Part shown: positions 23,293-32,904 of the stretch, one piece after another
Layout: every line of letters begins with the position of its first letter
Position numbering within the stretch: the stretch's first letter is position 1
Origin: Bacteroides sp.
GTDB taxonomy: Bacteria; Bacteroidota; Bacteroidia; Bacteroidales; Muribaculaceae
NCBI GenBank assembly: GCA_014802535.1
Contig: JAAVCC010000008.1
Coordinates: forward strand, 1 to 38,264
Length of the DNA: 38,264 nucleotides
Direction: 5' to 3'
Program-made: the position numbers and the translations under genes
The notes under the pieces: generated by a model
The model's database searches: none
What the model saw: the letters and a program-made list of their open reading frames with translations, nothing else
Told to the model about the DNA's origin: nothing

Positions 23293-25566
23293 ATGAATCC
23301 AATCAAAAAAACCATCACGCTGCCCGACGGTCGCGAGATTACGCTCGAAACCGGCAAACTTGCAAAGCAGGCTGATGGAGCTGTTGAATTAAGAATGGGA
23401 GGCACCATGCTTCTCGCCACAGTCGTCACCGCAAAAGACGCAGGAGAAGGTGTCGACTTCATGCCTCTACAAGTTGAATACAAAGAAAAATTTTCTTCGG
23501 CAGGTCGCTTCCCCGGCGGTTTTACCAAACGTGAAGGACGTGCATCAGACTATGAAATTCTCACCGCACGTCTTGTTGACCGTGTGCTCCGTCCTCTCTT
23601 CCCCGACAATTATCATGCCGACACATTTGTAAATATCACACTTTACTCATCAGACGGACAGGATATGCCCGACGCACTTGCCGGACTTGCCGCATCGGCA
23701 GCTCTCGCAGTCAGCGATATTCCTTTCAACGGTCCAATCTCAGAAGTACGTGTTGCTCGTGTTGACGGACAATTTGTCATCAACCCCACATTTGATCAAC
23801 TCGAAAAAGCCGACATGGAACTTATGGTCGGTGCTACATATGATAACATCATGATGGTTGAAGGCGAAATGAACGAAGTTTCTGAAGCCGATCTTCTTGC
23901 AGCACTTAAAACTGCACATGATGCAATCAAACAGCAATGTATCGCTCAGATTGAACTTGCAAAAGAAGTTGGATCAACTGAGAAACGCGAATATTGCCAT
24001 GAAGTAAACGATGAAGACCTTCGTCGCGATGTTCATGAAAAATGTTATGACAAAGCATATGCCGTAGCCAAAACCGGTTCGGCAGACAAACACTGGCGCA
24101 TAGAAGCATTTGATGCTATCTGCCAGGAATATATCGACTCTCTTCCTGAAGAAGAACGCGATGAAAAGACTCCTCTTGTAAAACGCTACTATCATGATGT
24201 AGAAAAAGAGGCAATGCGTCGTTGCGTACTTGACGAAGGAATTCGTCTTGACGGTCGTAAAACAACCGAAATCCGACCCATCTGGTGTGAGGTTGATTAC
24301 ATTCCGGGACCTCACGGATCGGCAGTATTCACCCGCGGTGAAACTCAGTCGCTCGCTACAGTTACCCTCGGAACCAAACTCGATGAAAAAATTCTCGACG
24401 ACGTTCTCAATCAAGGTCGCGAACGCTTCCTTCTCCACTACAACTTCCCTCCCTTCTCAACCGGAGAGGCAAAACCTGTTCGTGGTGTAGGTCGTCGTGA
24501 AATTGGTCACGGTAATCTTGCTCACCGTGCGCTCAAACGCATGTTCCCGGATGATTTCCCCTATGTTTGCCGCGTTGTCAGCGACATTCTCGAATCAAAC
24601 GGTTCGTCATCAATGGCAACAGTTTGTGCCGGAACACTTTCACTTCTCGATGCAGGTGTTAAAATGAAACGCCCTGTCAGCGGTATCGCAATGGGTCTTA
24701 TCTCTGACGGTAATAAATATGCCATCCTTTCAGACATCCTCGGTGACGAAGACCACCTTGGCGATATGGACTTCAAGGTAACCGGTACTCGCGAAGGTAT
24801 CACTGCAACTCAGATGGATATCAAGTGTGACGGTCTTTCATATGAAATTCTTGAACGCGCCCTCAACCAGGCTCGCGAAGGTCGTCTCCACATTCTTGAC
24901 ATCATCGAGCAAACAATTCCGGCTCCCCGTGAAGACTACAAACCTCATGTTCCCCGCATTGTCACCATGACAATTCCTAAAGAACTCATCGGTGCGGTTA
25001 TCGGCCCGGGCGGAAAAATTATCCAAGGAATTCAAGAAGAAAGCGGTGCAACCGTTTCAATTGATGAAATTCCTGAAGGTGGATATATCGAAGTTGCAGC
25101 TGCCAACAAAGAGTCAATCGACAAGGCACTTGACATGATCAACGCCATTGTTGCTCTTCCCGAAGAAGGTCAAACTTATACCGGACAAGTTAAATCAATC
25201 CTCGAATTTGGAGCATTTGTTGAATTCATGCCTCATCGCGAAGGTCTTCTTCACATCTCTGAAATCTCTTGGAACCGTATCCCCGATATGGAATCATCAG
25301 GTATTAAAGAAGGAGACACCGTTGAAGTTAAACTTCTTGAGGTTGACAAGAAAACCGGTAAATATCGTCTTTCAATGCGCGCTCTTCAGCCCAAACCCGA
25401 AGGTTATGTTGAACGTGAACGTGCACCTCGCGACAACAATCGTGATCGCGGTCCCCGTCGTGACCGTGGTGACCGTGGCGATCGTGGTCCTCGCCGTGAT
25501 CGTGGCGATCGTGCTCCACGCTTCAATAACAACAACGAAAGCAACGAGGAAAACAGCAACAACTAA
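23293..25566 (+). CDS. pnp: Polynucleotide phosphorylase
   Basis: The 757-residue protein has two RNase PH domains (about 15-145 and 320-545). [18 protein letters not shown] lies in the first; [28 protein letters not shown] and the catalytic [19 protein letters not shown] lie in the second. A KH domain follows ([20 protein letters not shown]), then an S1 domain ([20 protein letters not shown]). The enzyme degrades RNA 3' to 5' with phosphate. The last ~55 residues form an unusual tail of RDRGDRG and RRDRGDR repeats, then an Asn-rich end. The tail is not part of the core fold and may bind RNA or a partner. Confidence 0.97.
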   Translation: MNPIKKTITLPDGREITLETGKLAKQADGAVELRMGGTMLLATVVTAKDAGEGVDFMPLQVEYKEKFSSAGRFPGGFTKREGRASDYEILTARLVDRVLRPLFPDNYHADTFVNITLYSSDGQDMPDALAGLAASAALAVSDIPFNGPISEVRVARVDGQFVINPTFDQLEKADMELMVGATYDNIMMVEGEMNEVSEADLLAALKTAHDAIKQQCIAQIELAKEVGSTEKREYCHEVNDEDLRRDVHEKCYDKAYAVAKTGSADKHWRIEAFDAICQEYIDSLPEEERDEKTPLVKRYYHDVEKEAMRRCVLDEGIRLDGRKTTEIRPIWCEVDYIPGPHGSAVFTRGETQSLATVTLGTKLDEKILDDVLNQGRERFLLHYNFPPFSTGEAKPVRGVGRREIGHGNLAHRALKRMFPDDFPYVCRVVSDILESNGSSSMATVCAGTLSLLDAGVKMKRPVSGIAMGLISDGNKYAILSDILGDEDHLGDMDFKVTGTREGITATQMDIKCDGLSYEILERALNQAREGRLHILDIIEQTIPAPREDYKPHVPRIVTMTIPKELIGAVIGPGGKIIQGIQEESGATVSIDEIPEGGYIEVAAANKESIDKALDMINAIVALPEEGQTYTGQVKSILEFGAFVEFMPHREGLLHISEISWNRIPDMESSGIKEGDTVEVKLLEVDKKTGKYRLSMRALQPKPEGYVERERAPRDNNRDRGPRRDRGDRGDRGPRRDRGDRAPRFNNNNESNEENSNN

Positions 25567-25591
25567 TCAGTTATCCTCATCAAAAATAGTG

Positions 25592-25630
25592 CTAGAGGTC
25601 GTGAAAATTTCACGACCTCTAGTTTTTTTT
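25592..25630 (+). terminator. Terminator of pnp
   Basis: CTAGAGGTCGTGAA (from 25592) pairs with TTCACGACCTCTAG (ending 25622), followed by a run of eight T. Confidence 0.94.
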
Positions 25631-25685
25631 ACAACCTCAGCTGGCGCAATATAGTCCACTCCCCTTTCGTTAAAGTTTGCAGCAT

Positions 25686-25723
25686 AAAAAAAGAGACTGT
25701 TTTGAAAACAATCTCTTTTTTTC
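25686..25723 (-). terminator. Terminator of the ROK kinase gene
   Basis: AGAGA-c-TGTTTT and AAAACA-a-TCTCT form a hairpin flanked by A- and T-runs, so it can end transcription in both directions. It lies directly downstream of the minus-strand stop at 25741. Confidence 0.8.
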
Positions 25724-25740
25724 GTTTTAGTTCTTACTGC

Positions 25741-26748
25741 TTAGTTGATAGGAGCTGCTGATGCAGGGGGAACGGTTGTTAAGCCCGGAAATTTAGCTTC
25801 CCAACCGAGTGCCGAAGCACCAAGAACGGCAGCGTCAGCTTCTTTGAGTTCAGAGGGTAAAATTTTCACCTTGTTTTTCCAGATACCAAGCATATTCTTT
25901 TCCATAGAATTTTTGATAGGCTTTATCAACAGATCACCGCTCTTGGCAAGACCACCAAAGAGAATGAACGCCTCGGGAGCCGAGAATACAGTCATATCGG
26001 CAAGTGCAGCGCCGAGAATATCGCCTGTATATTCAAAGATATCTTTTGCAAGACGATCGCCGGCTACGGCTGCATCATAAACGTCTTTTGAGGTGATTTC
26101 ATCGACCGGAATATTGCGAAGCAAAGAGTCGTCGTTTCTGATTTCGAGGAATTCACGGGCAGTACGAGCCACACCGGTAGCCGAGCAATAAGCCTCAAGA
26201 CATCCGGTTCTGCCACATCCACAGAGGCGACCGTTATTACGTTTCACAATCATGTGACCGAGCTCTCCGGCAAAGCCATCATGACCATAAACGAGCTGAC
26301 CATTGATAACGATACCCGAACCAACACCGGTGCCAAGAGTGATCATGATAAAATCCTTGAGTCCACGGGCAGCACCATAGGTCATTTCGCCGATAGCCGC
26401 AGCGTTGGCATCGTTTGTTACAGCCACCGGAATACCAAATTTGTCACTGACAAGCTGAGCCAATGGAATCGGAGTGGGCCACGGCAAGTTCACGCCGTCT
26501 TCAATTGTACCGGTAAAATAGTTTGCGTTTGGCGCACCGATACCGATACCAAGAATTTTACCTTCTACACCCGACTCAACAATGAGTTTAGAAAGTTCAT
26601 GGTGAAGCTCACCTATATAATCGTTGATATTGCTGTGTTTAGCTGTTTTGATTGAAGAACTTGCAAGAACAACACCTCGAGCATCAACAATCCCAAATAC
26701 TGTGTTTGTACCGCCGATATCTATACCGACAACATAAGGTTTACTCAT
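25741..26748 (-). CDS. ROK-family sugar kinase, probable glucokinase
   Basis: The 335-residue protein opens with the ATP motif VVGIDIGGTNTVFGIVD. It has NDANAAAIGEMTYG with the catalytic Asp, GTGVGSGIVINGQLVYG, and GFAGELGHMIV. The zinc-binding CGCGRTGCLEAYCS follows (CxCGxxGCxE type), and FILFGGLAKSGDLL lies near the C-terminus. It has no N-terminal HTH, so it is a kinase rather than a NagC/XylR-type repressor. Glucose is the most common substrate for this subgroup in Bacteroidales, but other hexoses or N-acetylhexosamines cannot be excluded. Its promoter is at 26794. Confidence 0.92.
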   Translation of the reverse strand: MSKPYVVGIDIGGTNTVFGIVDARGVVLASSSIKTAKHSNINDYIGELHHELSKLIVESGVEGKILGIGIGAPNANYFTGTIEDGVNLPWPTPIPLAQLVSDKFGIPVAVTNDANAAAIGEMTYGAARGLKDFIMITLGTGVGSGIVINGQLVYGHDGFAGELGHMIVKRNNGRLCGCGRTGCLEAYCSATGVARTAREFLEIRNDDSLLRNIPVDEITSKDVYDAAVAGDRLAKDIFEYTGDILGAALADMTVFSAPEAFILFGGLAKSGDLLIKPIKNSMEKNMLGIWKNKVKILPSELKEADAAVLGASALGWEAKFPGLTTVPPASAAPIN

Positions 26749-26793
26749 GACTTTTAGTTTTATATTATATGTATGAAGATTTTATTATATCCG

Positions 26794-26801
26794 CAAAGTT
26801 A
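26794..26801 (-). promoter_or_regulatory. -7 box for the ROK kinase gene
   Basis: The minus strand reads TAACTTTG followed by CGG, 46 bp before the ATG at 26748. Confidence 0.72.
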
Positions 26802-26929
26802 ATAAAATATTTGACAAAATGACAGCCTGCACGTTATTTTTTGACACAATTATAATTATATAACATTTTGAAAAACATTTTACACCTAAAATTCGTTTTA
26901 ATGTTACGTTCAACTAATTTAACTTATTT

Positions 26930-28246
26930 ATGAGTTTAAAAGGTATTGGCTGTCTTTTCATAGCCGTTTCATCACTATTTTGCAGTTACCAAACTGTTTG
27001 TGCTCAAAAACATCTAACTGAAATTCAACGCGATTCGACAATTAAATCTCACCATATTATATATTTCGGCGAGGGTAATCAGCCGTCACGTGACTCAGTC
27101 GAAAGTCAAATTCAACAATTTTATGTTGACCAGTTCCGTCATTTTTCTGACCCACTGGCACCATATTTCCTGTTTATGAGCCGTGACACACAGCTTGCTA
27201 TGGGTATTGGCGGATGTGTCAGAATGAGAGGATGGTATGACTGGGGAGGTGCGATTCCGGCAAACGGATTCTCGCCCTACCTTATTCCGATGACAAAAAA
27301 TCCGCTACGCGAACGTGCGCTGGGCACAACCCCTGCCGGTACTACCCTATTCTATCGTGTCATTGGTCGCAATAAAACTCTCGGTCAATATCAACTTTAT
27401 ATCGAAGCGAACTTCAACGGATATTCAAGCCGTGATTTTCAACTGAAAAAAGCATACGCCGTATTAAATGATGTCACAATCGGTTATGCCAATTCAACAT
27501 TCAGCGACCCTGCAGCACTCCCCCCGACTGTTGATGCGTCAGGCCCGAACTGTAAAATGAGCGCAACATCGGTACTTGTCAGATGGATGCACAACTTCAA
27601 AAAAGGTTTTACAATTGCAGCATCAGTTGAAACTCCCGACACTCACATTACCCCCGTTGCGGGTCAAACCGCAGCCGTCACCGACTATGTTCCCGACATT
27701 GCCGCATTCACCCAATATGCCTGGGGGGCAAACAACCACCTGCGTCTTGCCGGTATAATGAGGTTTATTCCCTATCGCAATTTGTTGAAAGAGCAAAATC
27801 ACAATGTTGCTGGTGGAGGTTTACAGCTTTCGGGAGTCGTTCATGCGGCAACACAATGGACATTTTACGGATGTATCAACGGTGGTAAAGGCTTTGAGTC
27901 GCTCGGTGGCGACTGGCTCATAGGCAATTATGATCTTATTGCCGACCCTACAAAACCGGGGGTAATGAAAACACCGTGGGGATATGGCGGTTATGCCGCA
28001 ATTCAATATAATTTCAGACCAAATCTGTTTGCATCGGCAACATTTGGCGGCGCTGTTTATCGTCCCGGAAAAATGGCAGAGCCAACCGAATATGACAACG
28101 GTATGTATATAGCAGCCAATGTTTACTGGAATATAACAGCCCGAATTCAGGTTGCCGCCGAATTTAACCTCGGCCGTCGTGAAAATTTTGACACCTCAAA
28201 AATGTGGGCACGTCGAGCAGGTCTCATGGCCCAGTTCTCATTCTAA
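26930..28246 (+). CDS. DcaP-like outer-membrane porin
   Basis: The 438-residue protein has a signal peptide (CLFIAVSSLFCSYQTVCAQ) and a short periplasmic N-terminal stretch. A beta-barrel region with alternating hydrophobic residues and many aromatics follows, ending in MAQFSF; a terminal Phe is the usual outer-membrane insertion signal. LAMGIGGCVRMRGWYDWGG, YQLYIEANFNGYSS and FQLKKAYAVLNDVTIGYANS resemble DcaP-type trimeric porins, which take up small anionic solutes. The family name is from pattern memory. Its TAA overlaps the stop of the RluA-type gene on the other strand (see 28243). Confidence 0.82.
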   Translation: MSLKGIGCLFIAVSSLFCSYQTVCAQKHLTEIQRDSTIKSHHIIYFGEGNQPSRDSVESQIQQFYVDQFRHFSDPLAPYFLFMSRDTQLAMGIGGCVRMRGWYDWGGAIPANGFSPYLIPMTKNPLRERALGTTPAGTTLFYRVIGRNKTLGQYQLYIEANFNGYSSRDFQLKKAYAVLNDVTIGYANSTFSDPAALPPTVDASGPNCKMSATSVLVRWMHNFKKGFTIAASVETPDTHITPVAGQTAAVTDYVPDIAAFTQYAWGANNHLRLAGIMRFIPYRNLLKEQNHNVAGGGLQLSGVVHAATQWTFYGCINGGKGFESLGGDWLIGNYDLIADPTKPGVMKTPWGYGGYAAIQYNFRPNLFASATFGGAVYRPGKMAEPTEYDNGMYIAANVYWNITARIQVAAEFNLGRRENFDTSKMWARRAGLMAQFSF

Positions 28247-29337
28247 GAGCCGGTTTTATAGTTGCGCCATCGGTCAATCATGGCGGTCATATCATCGGGG
28301 ACGGGAGATTCAAAAAACATTTCTTTGCCGGTTGCCGGATGAACAAAGCCGAGAGTGCGGGCATGAAGAGCCTGACGGGGACAAATGGCAAAGCAATTTT
28401 CTACAAATCGGGCATAGGACGAGGATGTGTTGCCTCGCAAGATTTTGTCGCCACCATAACGTGCGTCGTTAAGCAACGGATGACCGATATGTTTCATGTG
28501 AACGCGAATCTGATGTGTTCGTCCGGTTTCAAGCACACATTTGACGACTGACACATAGCCCAACTGTTCGATTGTTTCATAGTGAGTAACGGCATGTTTG
28601 CCCATATCTCCATCAGGAAATACAGCCATCTGTAATCTATCGCGCAACGATCGACCAATGTTACCCTCAATTCGTCCGGCAGGCGGGTCGGGACATCCCC
28701 AGACGACCGCTACATACTCGCGTTTGGTAGTCTTGTTGAAGAACTGTTTTCCGAGATGAGTCTTTGCATCGGGTGTTTTTGCTACGACAAGCAAACCCGA
28801 TGTATCTTTATCGATGCGATGAACGAGCCCCATGCGCGGGTCGCTGACATCAAATCGAGAATCATTGCGAAAGTGATATGCAAGCGCATTGACAAGCGTT
28901 CCATGATAATTTCCATGTCCGGGATGCACAACCAACCCAGGGGGTTTATTGACTACCAACAGGTGATCGTCTTCATAGACAATGTCAAGGGGTATGTCTT
29001 CGGCAATAATTTCACATTCATAACGAGGACGGTCCATCACGATTGTCACCACATCGTTTGGCTTAACCCGGTAATTACTTTTTACAGGCTTACCGTTAAC
29101 CAGTATGCAGCCTGCCTCGGCAGCCTGCTGAATGCGGTTGCGTGACGATTTTTGCATGTGGCTGACCAAAAACTTATCGACACGCAAAAGTGCCTGACCT
29201 TTTTCAGCCACGAAACGAAAGTGTTCATAAAGCTCGGCTTCAGCACCATCGCCGTTTGAGTCATCGACGACCGACTCCTCGTCAAGGATGTCGTCAATAT
29301 CGTCTATCAAATCGTTTGATTGATTATTCAAAGTCAA
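28243..29337 (-). CDS. RluA-family pseudouridine synthase (RluD-like)
   Basis: The 364-residue protein has an acidic N-terminal extension (about 35 residues, DDIDDILDEESVVDDSNGDG) and an S4 RNA-binding domain (about 50-110, RVDKFLVSHMQKSSRNRIQQAAEAG). The catalytic domain contains GLVHRIDKDTSGLLVVAKT, with the catalytic Asp, and LETGRTHQIRVHMKHIGHPLLND. It should isomerise uridines in rRNA, RluD-type sites in 23S helix 69 being the usual target of the S4-containing form. It starts 12 bp after the PASTA gene in the same operon. Its stop codon shares bases with the convergent porin stop. Confidence 0.95.
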   Translation of the reverse strand: MTLNNQSNDLIDDIDDILDEESVVDDSNGDGAEAELYEHFRFVAEKGQALLRVDKFLVSHMQKSSRNRIQQAAEAGCILVNGKPVKSNYRVKPNDVVTIVMDRPRYECEIIAEDIPLDIVYEDDHLLVVNKPPGLVVHPGHGNYHGTLVNALAYHFRNDSRFDVSDPRMGLVHRIDKDTSGLLVVAKTPDAKTHLGKQFFNKTTKREYVAVVWGCPDPPAGRIEGNIGRSLRDRLQMAVFPDGDMGKHAVTHYETIEQLGYVSVVKCVLETGRTHQIRVHMKHIGHPLLNDARYGGDKILRGNTSSSYARFVENCFAICPRQALHARTLGFVHPATGKEMFFESPVPDDMTAMIDRWRNYKTGS

Positions 29338-29348
29338 TGAACTGTATA

Positions 29349-29951
29349 TTATTCGGTTATGGTTTCAGTTTCAGCATCGTCTGAGTCTTCGCCGTCTTCA
29401 TCGTCATCACCTCCGGCGCCATAGCCGAGACCGACTTCAAGCGTGATTTTGGCAGTAATCGGAATTCTCATTCCGGGAGTGAGCGGTAAACCGTTGTAAT
29501 GGGCACCGAGAACGAGGTCTTTATATTCAGAGGGCACCATACGAACGTCAACACGCTTAAAACCAAGACCTTCAAACATCGAACGACCTTGACGGAGCGA
29601 CGAGTTGAGATAATAGGGAACGGTTACCATCTTGGGGGTGAACGCAACGACGGTCAAATAAACCGTGCGACCGGGTTTTACGTTAGCTCCGGAAATTGGC
29701 GATTGCTCGACAACCGTACCGGGACGCATAGATGAGTCAAAAATAGAGTCAGTTATTTCAACAGTGAAATCTTCGGCATATAGTCGATCGGCGGCCTCGG
29801 TATAGGACAATCCTTTAACCAACGGCACCTGAACCTGCTCGCCGTGATGAGTCCACTCATCAAGAAAGAACATCGCAAGTGTACATATACCCCATAAAGC
29901 AATGAGAATAAGAATAAGCGTAAATATAATGGGGTGCTTTTTATTAAACAT
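29349..29951 (-). CDS. Membrane-anchored PASTA-domain protein
   Basis: From the ATG at 29951 the product is 200 residues. It has one membrane helix (about residues 9-30, IIFTLILILIALWGICTLAMFFL) and then two PASTA modules outside. The first runs from VPLVKGLSYTEAADRLYAED to VKPGRTVYLTVV; the second from VTVPYYLNSSLRQGRSMFEG to ITLEVG. A strongly acidic tail (GGDDDEDGEDSDDAE) follows. PASTA modules usually sense peptidoglycan fragments or beta-lactams, but here no kinase or transpeptidase domain is attached. A longer start at 29975 would leave a leader of under 20 bases. It is co-transcribed with the RluA-type gene. Confidence 0.88.
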   Translation of the reverse strand: MFNKKHPIIFTLILILIALWGICTLAMFFLDEWTHHGEQVQVPLVKGLSYTEAADRLYAEDFTVEITDSIFDSSMRPGTVVEQSPISGANVKPGRTVYLTVVAFTPKMVTVPYYLNSSLRQGRSMFEGLGFKRVDVRMVPSEYKDLVLGAHYNGLPLTPGMRIPITAKITLEVGLGYGAGGDDDEDGEDSDDAETETITE

Positions 29952-29999
29952 TTTTATCTTATCAGTGACTATCATAAAACAAAGATATTTCTATCAGTG

Positions 30000-30007
30000 C
30001 AAAATTA
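30000..30007 (-). promoter_or_regulatory. -7 box for the PASTA-RluA operon
   Basis: The minus strand reads TAATTTTG followed by CAC. Transcription would start near 29993, leaving a 42-base leader to the ATG at 29951. Confidence 0.7.
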
Positions 30008-30113
30008 GCAACTTTTACTGAATAACCCAAATAAATTTGTTCTACCGGTCACAATAAGTTTCTTTACATATAAAATATTAGACGTATATATCTCATTTTA
30101 TTATTTCGACTGT

Positions 30114-30956
30114 TTATTTCAAACTATGGTCATAATCGATTTCCTCACGATCATATTTGGGAATTCGTTTCTCTGACGACGGTTTATTTGAAGTTTTTAT
30201 TCCATAGGCAGCTTGTATTTTTGCTGCAACGTTGTCATGTTTTGCTTTCCACCAGTTTTTCATATGTTGGTCACGAGTCACAGTAACGTAATCATCGTAT
30301 TCCATATAACCAACCTTTCCAAGTCCTGATGTACGAATACCTTTTGCTTCAAACTTATAATCATGGGAAACATCGTATGCTTCAAGTATCAAACCGGGCA
30401 ACCCATGTAGCTTCCATGGGCCATCTGAGATTGGTATTTCAGGCGTAAACCAAGCAACCCACTGTCTGCCTCTAAAATTAGTTAATGCTTTGAAGCATTC
30501 ATAACCAAGTATGATTTTTACAGAATCATAGACTTCCCATTTTGGGATCTCCAAAAACTCATCATATTTTTCAAACTCAAGATTAAAGAATTCATACTCC
30601 TTACATTTATTATTAGAGAAATCCTTATAAATATACGACCAATAACGACCACCGGGAAAATAATCCTTATTTTTGAAAGCCGCACGACTTACACTACTAT
30701 AGGCAGAGTAATCAATCTTCATCATTGAATCTGCCCACAACTTCCTTGCGCCACAATACATTGATTTTGTTTTACCAACACGAAGAATCGTACTATCCAA
30801 AACAGGTGAGCGTTTTGTAGTATCTCTAATGGATCTTCGTTCGTATGATACTTCTAAAATAGCATCCTCAGGCTCTTTTACATACTTATCTGACGGATTT
30901 TCAGCTCTTGAGATAAATCCGATCAAGCATACAAATATTAGTAACAAGTTTCTCAT
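30114..30956 (-). CDS. GLPGLI-family protein, paralogue 1
   Basis: From the ATG at 30956 the product is 280 residues with a signal peptide (MRNLLLIFVCLIGFISRA). It shares NPSDKYxKEPEDA at the N-terminus and the family-defining WKLHGLPGLILEAYD with the two genes upstream. GLPGLI proteins (TIGR01200) are exported Bacteroidetes proteins of unknown function. The N-terminal third differs most from the paralogues, while the last ~115 residues are nearly identical. A start at 31028 is ruled out by the -7 box at 30999, which would lie inside it. Being downstream of its own promoter, it can be expressed apart from the other two. Confidence 0.88.
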   Translation of the reverse strand: MRNLLLIFVCLIGFISRAENPSDKYVKEPEDAILEVSYERRSIRDTTKRSPVLDSTILRVGKTKSMYCGARKLWADSMMKIDYSAYSSVSRAAFKNKDYFPGGRYWSYIYKDFSNNKCKEYEFFNLEFEKYDEFLEIPKWEVYDSVKIILGYECFKALTNFRGRQWVAWFTPEIPISDGPWKLHGLPGLILEAYDVSHDYKFEAKGIRTSGLGKVGYMEYDDYVTVTRDQHMKNWWKAKHDNVAAKIQAAYGIKTSNKPSSEKRIPKYDREEIDYDHSLK

Positions 30957-30998
30957 GTCGATTGTATTATTGATAATCAACCAGTCTTTGGGGTTTGG

Positions 30999-31006
30999 CA
31001 AAAGTA
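30999..31006 (-). promoter_or_regulatory. -7 box for GLPGLI paralogue 1
   Basis: The minus strand reads TACTTTTG followed by CC, 43 bp before the ATG at 30956. Confidence 0.6.
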
Positions 31007-31149
31007 GTAATATTTTTACGAATAACAATCAAAATCATCAGGAAATTCAAGAGAATATTCGGCTCCAAAATGATGACAAATCATTGCGAGGCATGCTACG
31101 CCACATTATATCGAATCTTTTTGACGTATAACTTTAAAACTCATCCTGT

Positions 31150-32004
31150 TTATTTCAAACTGTGGTCATAATCGATTTCCTCTCGGTCATATTTTGGGAT
31201 TCGTTTCTCTGTCGTTGGCTTATTGGAGGTCTTTATGCCGTATGCCGCTTGTATTTTTGCAGCAAAATTTTCATTTTTATATTTCCACCAGTTTTTCATG
31301 TGCTGGTTTCGTGTGTATGTATTATAGTCATCATATTCCATATATCCTACTTTGCCAAGTCCTGATGTACGAATACCTTTTGCATCAAATTCATAGTCAT
31401 GCGAAATATCGTATGCCTCAAGTATTAACCCCGGCAATCCATGTAATTTCCATGGACCATCTGAAATTGGTATTTCAGGCGTAAACCAAGCTATCCACTG
31501 ACGACCTTTAAAATCTGTCGTCGCTTTAAAACATTCATAGCCGATTATAGTCTTTACAGAATCTGTAATAGTCCATTCCGGCGTCTGTAATTCTTCGGTA
31601 TATTTCCTTCGCTCTATATCAAAATATTCATATTCCTTACAGATATTATTGGGAAAATCCTTGTATATATATGACCAATAATTACCGCTTAGAAGAACTC
31701 GTCCTTTATATTTTTTAAAATGTTCATTTTGAATAGCATGAAACGCAGGATAATTTATCTCCATAATTGAGTCAGACCATAATCTTTTTACACTACAATA
31801 CATCGATTTATTTTTCCCTATGCGCAAGATTACGTCTTCACGCCGAAATTTACTTTCTCGCATAGTTGTATCATAAACCGCCTGACGACTATAAACTATC
31901 TCCAACAAAGCGTCCTCCGGCTCTTTTATATATTTATCTGACGGATTCTCGGCTCTTGAGAAAAATGCGATTATGCATGTAAACATTAGTAATATAAATC
32001 TCAT
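31150..32004 (-). CDS. GLPGLI-family protein, paralogue 2
   Basis: The 284-residue protein has a signal peptide (MRFILLMFTCIIAFFSRA) and the GLPGLI core WFTPEIPISDGPWKLHGLPG. The tail KRIPKYDREEIDYDHSLK is identical to paralogue 1. It follows paralogue 3 by 30 bp on the same strand, so they are probably one transcript. An insertion KYKGRVLLSGNYW replaces the KDYFPGGRYW-type segment of the other copies, the main local difference. Function is unknown, and the exported location and repeated copies suggest surface or periplasmic variants. Confidence 0.9.
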   Translation of the reverse strand: MRFILLMFTCIIAFFSRAENPSDKYIKEPEDALLEIVYSRQAVYDTTMRESKFRREDVILRIGKNKSMYCSVKRLWSDSIMEINYPAFHAIQNEHFKKYKGRVLLSGNYWSYIYKDFPNNICKEYEYFDIERRKYTEELQTPEWTITDSVKTIIGYECFKATTDFKGRQWIAWFTPEIPISDGPWKLHGLPGLILEAYDISHDYEFDAKGIRTSGLGKVGYMEYDDYNTYTRNQHMKNWWKYKNENFAAKIQAAYGIKTSNKPTTEKRIPKYDREEIDYDHSLK

Positions 32005-32034
32005 TTTCTGAATACTTAGAGTTATTAAACTTGT

Positions 32035-32904
32035 CTATTTCAAGCTATGATCATAATCGATTTCCTCGCGATCTGATTTGGGAATTCGTTTTGTCGATTG
32101 TGATTTATTGGAAGTGTTTATACCATATGCCGCTCTTATTTTCGCTCCCATGTTTTCATGTTGGTATTTCCACCAGTGTTTCATGTGTTGGTCACGGGTA
32201 TATGTATTATAATCATCATATTCCATATAACCCACCTTTCCAAGTCTGGATGTACGAATACCTTTAGCATCAAACTCATAAATATGGGAAACATCGTATG
32301 CCGCCAAAATCAATCCCGGTAATCCATGTAATTTCCACGGACCATCTGAGATTGGTATTTCAGGAGTGAACCATGCAATCCAATGTCTGCCTTTAAAATC
32401 AGTAGTTGCTTGAAAACATTCGTAACCAAGTATGGTCTTAACGGAATCAGTTATCGTCCATTCAGGAGTCTGTAAATCTTCGGCATACTTACTTCGTTCC
32501 ATATCAAAATATTCATATTCCTTGCAAACATTGTTTTGAAAATCTTTATAGATGTATGCCCAATAGCGACCACCTGTTGCAAAGTAGTCCTTGTTTTCAA
32601 ATGATTTTATTATTATCGGGTGGAGACTTGCATAATCCACTTTGCCCAATGAATCATTCCACAACCATTTCTCGCCGCAAAACATAGATTTAGTCTTTCC
32701 AATTCGCAAAATCACAGGGTCAAGTTTAAAGCGGGAGTCTCTCATTGTCGTATCGTAAATTTCCTTACGACTATATTGAACCTCCAACAAAGCTTCCTCC
32801 GGCTCCTTAATATATTTATCTGACGGATTTTCTGCTTTTGCTAAAAATCCGGTCAAGAATATCCCTAAAAGAAGTATTATTTTACTCAAAACGTGTCTTG
32901 TCAT
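32035..32904 (-). CDS. GLPGLI-family protein, paralogue 3
   Basis: The 289-residue protein has a signal peptide (LSKIILLLGIFLTGFLAKA) and then AENPSDKYIKEPEEALLEV. The core reads WKLHGLPGLILAAYD, with one Glu-to-Ala change relative to the other two. Its ATGA start overlaps the lipoprotein stop by 4 bp, indicating tight coupling of the two products. It is the first GLPGLI gene in the transcript. C-terminal identity to the paralogues is high, with scattered changes (KSDREEIDYDHSLK at the end). Confidence 0.9.
   Translation of the reverse strand: MTRHVLSKIILLLGIFLTGFLAKAENPSDKYIKEPEEALLEVQYSRKEIYDTTMRDSRFKLDPVILRIGKTKSMFCGEKWLWNDSLGKVDYASLHPIIIKSFENKDYFATGGRYWAYIYKDFQNNVCKEYEYFDMERSKYAEDLQTPEWTITDSVKTILGYECFQATTDFKGRHWIAWFTPEIPISDGPWKLHGLPGLILAAYDVSHIYEFDAKGIRTSRLGKVGYMEYDDYNTYTRDQHMKHWWKYQHENMGAKIRAAYGINTSNKSQSTKRIPKSDREEIDYDHSLK

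Noticed and set aside
25430-25525. Short tandem DNA repeats near the pnp 3' end, considered as a CRISPR-like or mobile repeat
   Set aside because: They are in frame and encode the RDRG-type tail of PNPase, with no spacer structure.
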